Origin: Bacteroidales bacterium
GTDB taxonomy: Bacteria > Bacteroidota > Bacteroidia > Bacteroidales > UBA1715
Direction: 5' to 3'
Assembly: GCA_016714605.1 (NCBI GenBank)
Contig: JADKDL010000012.1
Coordinates: 62,001 to 126,000 of the forward strand
DNA length: 64,000 bases
Below the pieces are notes generated by a model that was not told where the DNA came from, searched no databases, and saw only the letters and a list, made by a program, of their open reading frames with translations. The first letter of the stretch is position 1, and each line of letters starts with the position of its first letter. Both the position numbers and the translations under genes were made by a program. Positions 60,222 through 64,000 of this stretch are shown here, piece by piece.

Positions 60222-62753
60222 CTAAATATCATCAAAATCATAATTAAAATCATTTTCATCTTTTAGATTTTCGTCACTATCACTTTCTTTATTTTTGTTA
60301 AATTCCTCTTTAAATATTTTTATTAATTCGCTTTTTTCTTCTTGTATTTTAACTTTATTATTTTGCCTAGAATTCTTTTTATCCCACTGAATTTTAAAAC
60401 TATCAGGATTTCCAAAAATTCTCAAGAAGAGTTTAATCCTGCCTAGTCCGTCATCTTCTAATTCTCCAAAAAACTCTTTTTCTTTTTGATTATTTTTCTT
60501 TTTCGACAAAAATTCGTTTAGGTAAAGCATTATGCTATAATCAAAATCTGTATCAAAACTTTGCACTCCCGAAACACCAATGTTAAAGGCATTTGTATTT
60601 ATATCCATTTGTGGAATATAAACCGAGTCGTTCCTAATTACTACGCTATTTTTGAGACTCGAAAAATTTATATTTTTTAGCTCAGAAATCTCAACGAATT
60701 TTGAAAGTTCAAGTACCGGTTCAAAATTTATCAAAGCTCCATTATTCACAACTAAGTCTGTTTGAGCTTTGAGTGTATTAGTAATAAATTTAAAATCATT
60801 ACTCAGTTGCAATGTAAAGTTGGTACTGCTTGACAGTAAGCCTTTTAAATGAGTGTCTTTAAGAAAATCTTGATCAAAATTGTTAAAAGCTTGAAAAATG
60901 GAGGGTACATCGATGTTTTTTATATCATTTTCTCCAGAAATAGATATATTTCCGTTAGGCAGAACAGTGGCTACTGTATTAGCAAATAAACTGCCTTTGA
61001 ATATATTACAATTTAGATTTTCCAACAAAATTTTATTGTCAAGAACAACCAATTTAGATTTTATGTTGTTAACGACCAATTTTTCGTGTCTTAACTCCGA
61101 TATACTAAAATTACTTGTTAGCCTTATGTTCTCAGGAAAACGAAACGGTTCGGAATTAGTTTTCGGTGTGTTACTTTTATTACTTTTGTCTTGTACAAAA
61201 TTAAAATCAAGAGTATCAGCAACTACATCAAGTTTAAGATATAATGGAGCCGACTCAGGTGAAAGGTATTGAGGAAGATTATCAATTTCACCCGATATTT
61301 GGAGCTTTGCTTTAAATGCTTTCAGAGAAATACAATCCAGATATAGCGAATTCTGTTTTATCTGCAAGCCTCCCGACAAATAAGAAATCTCATTAGATTT
61401 ATTATCCTGATCTTTAAAACTAACATTTGATAAATTAAGTTTAGCTTCTAAATTATACGTGCCAACTTTATAGAAATCAAACTCTTTGAGACTGCTACTA
61501 AAATCTATACCACCTTTTGCACTACCTGAAACGGCATATTTACTTTCAATTAATTTAAATCTATTTAAATCTTCCAAATTTATATTAGATTGAAACAAAC
61601 AGCTTAACGTTAATTTATCAAAATCATTGAGGGAAAATGCACCTTTAAACATAGATTCGCCAACAGATAATGCTGTTTGACCTGACTCAAGATTATATTT
61701 TGAGACATTACTAATATCGCTCGTTTTAACAGTACCTGTGGTGCTTACTAAAAACGTGTAATTTTTGTAGATTACCTTTCCATTACTAATCTTATACTGT
61801 AGCTCTAAACGAGGCATTTGTGCATCGGTAATGTTCCCTGCAACTGAGGCATTTAGATTTAAAAAACCATCGAATGAAAAGTTGTCAAGCTTCTGCTTAA
61901 AACTCAATGGAATAAGGGTAGTTAATATTTTAAGCGAAGCGTCTTCTGCATTAATTTTCAAGTTTACATTTTTTGTAGCTTCTGAATATAATAAATTACC
62001 TTCTGCACTAATTAATATATCTTGATGTCCTACTTCTAGCTTTTTTATAATGTAATTATCATTTTTTACATCTATTTGGGCAGTATAATTTAATGATTTA
62101 TCGTAGATAAAAATCTCTTTATCTCTACTGAACTTATAGCAATGAAAATCGGCAGCTGACTCTATTGTGAAATCTTTATCGGCAAATTTGCCTGAGAAAT
62201 CGAGATTTTGAAAAAATCCATTAAAAAAAAGATTGTTTCTACTATCCCAATAAGTAGTTTTTACATTTATAAGACTTAGATTGGTAATTTCAATATCTAA
62301 CTTCGACTTTACAGAATCTTTAGTAGGTTGATAGTACATGAAATTATACTCACCATTATTATCTGCATAGATATTTATTACGGCATTTTCAAATGTTATT
62401 TTTGAGATTTTATAACGTTTCCTAATTAAATCAAACAAATTCAATTGTATATAAATCTTATTTGCTTCAACAGCAATATCGGTATTAATAGGATGGTGTG
62501 TTCTATTAAAATTGCTTGATGAATATGCTCTAATATTGTTAAATGTTACAGAAGCATAGGGAAACTTCTCGATAACAGAGAATTCAATATCGCCAGAAAA
62601 TACTATTTCACCTTTTATTTCCTTATTTAACTCATTTAGAATAATATCGGTAAGCTTATCGCCCCAGACATAGGTGAACAACAATGCAGCAACCAATAAT
62701 AGTGCTATAGCCGCCGATAACCATAAAAGAATTTTTTTGATATATCTTATCAT
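60222..62753 (-). CDS. AsmA-family protein
   Basis: 843 aa. One N-terminal membrane helix (KILLWLSAAIALLLVAALLFTYVWG), then a long beta-rich body of the bridge-like lipid-transfer type: repeats such as VTFNNIRAYSS, ITNLSLINVKTTYWDS, LNLNASVAGN, and the C-terminal AsmA motif region (FDTDFDYSIMLYLNEFLS). The last 40 residues are acidic (DSDENLKDENDFNYDFDDI). AsmA-like proteins are thought to move or sense phospholipids between the membranes. The assignment is by overall architecture; no catalytic site is expected. Confidence 0.82.
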   Translation of the reverse strand: MIRYIKKILLWLSAAIALLLVAALLFTYVWGDKLTDIILNELNKEIKGEIVFSGDIEFSVIEKFPYASVTFNNIRAYSSSNFNRTHHPINTDIAVEANKIYIQLNLFDLIRKRYKISKITFENAVINIYADNNGEYNFMYYQPTKDSVKSKLDIEITNLSLINVKTTYWDSRNNLFFNGFFQNLDFSGKFADKDFTIESAADFHCYKFSRDKEIFIYDKSLNYTAQIDVKNDNYIIKKLEVGHQDILISAEGNLLYSEATKNVNLKINAEDASLKILTTLIPLSFKQKLDNFSFDGFLNLNASVAGNITDAQMPRLELQYKISNGKVIYKNYTFLVSTTGTVKTSDISNVSKYNLESGQTALSVGESMFKGAFSLNDFDKLTLSCLFQSNINLEDLNRFKLIESKYAVSGSAKGGIDFSSSLKEFDFYKVGTYNLEAKLNLSNVSFKDQDNKSNEISYLSGGLQIKQNSLYLDCISLKAFKAKLQISGEIDNLPQYLSPESAPLYLKLDVVADTLDFNFVQDKSNKSNTPKTNSEPFRFPENIRLTSNFSISELRHEKLVVNNIKSKLVVLDNKILLENLNCNIFKGSLFANTVATVLPNGNISISGENDIKNIDVPSIFQAFNNFDQDFLKDTHLKGLLSSSTNFTLQLSNDFKFITNTLKAQTDLVVNNGALINFEPVLELSKFVEISELKNINFSSLKNSVVIRNDSVYIPQMDINTNAFNIGVSGVQSFDTDFDYSIMLYLNEFLSKKKNNQKEKEFFGELEDDGLGRIKLFLRIFGNPDSFKIQWDKKNSRQNNKVKIQEEKSELIKIFKEEFNKNKESDSDENLKDENDFNYDFDDI

Positions 62754-62948
62754 ATTAGCAAGAAAAATCTAGGGCAAAATTACATCTTAATTCTATCTAT
62801 CAATTTTAATTAAAAAAATAATATTTAAAATGGTTTAAAATACTAATATTATCAAAGAGCTTGATTAATACTTATAAACAAAAAAAACAACATTTTATTT
62901 CTATAACGGTGAAGAATTTTATTATTACGAAAGGTGCATTCAAAATTG

Positions 62949-64000
62949 CTACTTTTTTGAAAAACTATTTGGAGACTGTCCGTAATAACTTTTGAAACAA
63001 CTACTGAAATACATCGGGTCGTTAAAACCAACTTCATAGGCTATTTCAGATACTCTCTTGCCCGATACTGCAAGTAACTCCTTGGCGCGTTTTAAACGGT
63101 AAACTTTCAAATATTCTACCGGAGAAATATCTAGTACAGCCTTTAGCTTCCTAAACAATTGGGAGCGACTATAGCCCATTTCTACCGCAAATTTTTCTAC
63201 AGAAAATTGTGAGTCTGAATAATGTAATTCTAATACTTTAGAAACACTTTTAATAAATTTATCTTCTTCGGTATCGTCAAAAACCAAATTTGAGTCTGTA
63301 GCAAATTGCTTCTTTAGGTATTTCTTATATTCATCTCTGCCCCAAAGCATTGTACGAACTTTTAGCAATAACATCTGAATGTTAAAAGGTTTTTCTATAA
63401 AATCAAATGCTCCGAGTTCTAAACTTTTAAGTTGTACCTCAATATCGGTTTGAGCCGACAAAATTATAACAGGAATATGACTCACCAAGCTGTGCGAGCG
63501 AATCTCCTTGCATAACTCCAAACCTGATTTATGAGGCATAACCAAATCTGTTATTATCAAATCGGGAATGAACTCTATAGTTTTTGCAAGCGCCTCAACT
63601 CCATCGGCAGCAGAAATTATAGAATAGAAAGGATTGAAATTGGCAATTATATAATTTTTAATGTCATTATTATCATCAACAATGAGAATAAGCGGCTTAT
63701 CGTCAGATATTTCAGTTGAATTTTCTACCTGCTCGATGTCTGATTCAGTCTCTGGTTCAGCATTTACCTCTGTTTGAGTAGAAAGCTCACCTTTCGGTAA
63801 ATATACTCTAAAAGTACTACCTTGATTGGGTATAGATTCTACTTCTATTTTACCATTATTAAGGGCTAGTAAGTCTTTACAAATTATTAGACCTAAGCCC
63901 GTTCCCTTTTCATAATCTGTACCATAGGTAGATTTATTAACCTTATTTTCAAATAAATGAAAAATATTTTCTGGGGTAATCCCTATTCCATTGTCAATAA
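62949..64000 (-). CDS. hybrid two-component regulator, C-terminal part (HATPase-REC-AraC), cut by the window edge
   Basis: The frame is open from the stop codon at 62949 to the edge at 64000, so about 350 C-terminal residues are visible. Reading toward the C-terminus: HATPase with DNGIGI (G1), GTGLGLII (G2) and the closing GSTFRVYLPKGEL; an acidic linker (VNAEPETESDIEQ); REC with LIVDDN, LIITDLVMP (Asp) and EKPFN (Lys); and an AraC-type DNA-binding domain with FSVEKFAVEMGYSRSQLFRKLK and VSEIAYEVGFNDPMYFSSCFKSYYGQSP. The family is the Bacteroidota hybrid two-component system, which usually controls carbohydrate-use genes. The sensor half lies outside. No ligand can be inferred. Confidence 0.88.
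   Translation of the reverse strand, partial: IDNGIGITPENIFHLFENKVNKSTYGTDYEKGTGLGLIICKDLLALNNGKIEVESIPNQGSTFRVYLPKGELSTQTEVNAEPETESDIEQVENSTEISDDKPLILIVDDNNDIKNYIIANFNPFYSIISAADGVEALAKTIEFIPDLIITDLVMPHKSGLELCKEIRSHSLVSHIPVIILSAQTDIEVQLKSLELGAFDFIEKPFNIQMLLLKVRTMLWGRDEYKKYLKKQFATDSNLVFDDTEEDKFIKSVSKVLELHYSDSQFSVEKFAVEMGYSRSQLFRKLKAVLDISPVEYLKVYRLKRAKELLAVSGKRVSEIAYEVGFNDPMYFSSCFKSYYGQSPNSFSKK

Overview
The window is AT-rich bacterial DNA from a member of the Bacteroidota. The evidence is the TAnnTTTG-type promoter boxes upstream of several genes, starts without a Shine-Dalgarno sequence, many short lipoprotein signals of the LSSC type, periplasmic propeller (Reg_prop/Y_Y_Y) and AraC-type hybrid two-component proteins, the gene order DUF4271-hemD-rnpA-S41 peptidase, and an ATP synthase a subunit with a long His-rich N-terminal extension. 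I cannot place it below phylum. No rRNA, tRNA, insertion sequence, phage or CRISPR array was seen. Most of the window is ordinary chromosome.

Layout. 0-8 kb: OmpA-like lipoprotein, aspS, tadA, a Skp/OmpH-like protein, argS (minus strand), an AlkD-like HEAT protein and a Bax-inhibitor-1 membrane protein. 8-11 kb: a small secreted protein, two short-chain/extended dehydrogenases, a 620-bp gap holding a possible small RNA, and a secreted protein of unknown function. 11.4-13.9 kb: a compact mutagenic-repair cassette, umuD-umuC-SRAP/HMCES. 14-18.1 kb: both subunits of methylmalonyl-CoA mutase. 18.5-20.2 kb: a thiamine-binding-type protein, a DUF3108 protein and a 21-bp-period repeat array. 20.3-30.6 kb: alpha carbonic anhydrase, a Cys-rich PAS histidine kinase, a GH9 endoglucanase, mnmA, two S41 peptidases and rnpA. 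30.9-41.2 kb: hemD, DUF4271, pssA, a broken response regulator, pyk, hisB, a glutaminyl cyclase, pfkA and a DUF4380 protein. 41.5-46.6 kb: the atpBEFHAG operon (atpD and atpC are not here). 46.6-64 kb: envelope proteins, a giant propeller receptor without a kinase domain, yqgE, a tandem-fused lgt, a response-regulator/histidine-kinase hybrid, lysA, a membrane histidine kinase, an AsmA-like protein and the C-terminal part of a hybrid two-component regulator cut by the window edge.

How the genes work together. PfkA and pyruvate kinase are glycolytic, GH9 attacks beta-glucan, and methylmalonyl-CoA mutase belongs to the succinate-propionate route. Together they fit a saccharolytic organism (inference). 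The repair cassette couples a translesion polymerase to abasic-site protection.

Two cautions and two highlights. Nine breaks of reading frame occur, in seven otherwise intact genes (three of them in one gene). Most are one base short of a full frame in a short homopolymer, and they hit essential genes (aspS, atpB). I read them mainly as sequence or assembly errors, so split products here should be treated as single genes. The most unusual items are the tandem double-Lgt polypeptide (53770-55452) and the 19-unit, 21-bp-period array at 19738-20136, whose units carry perfect palindromes with covarying arms.
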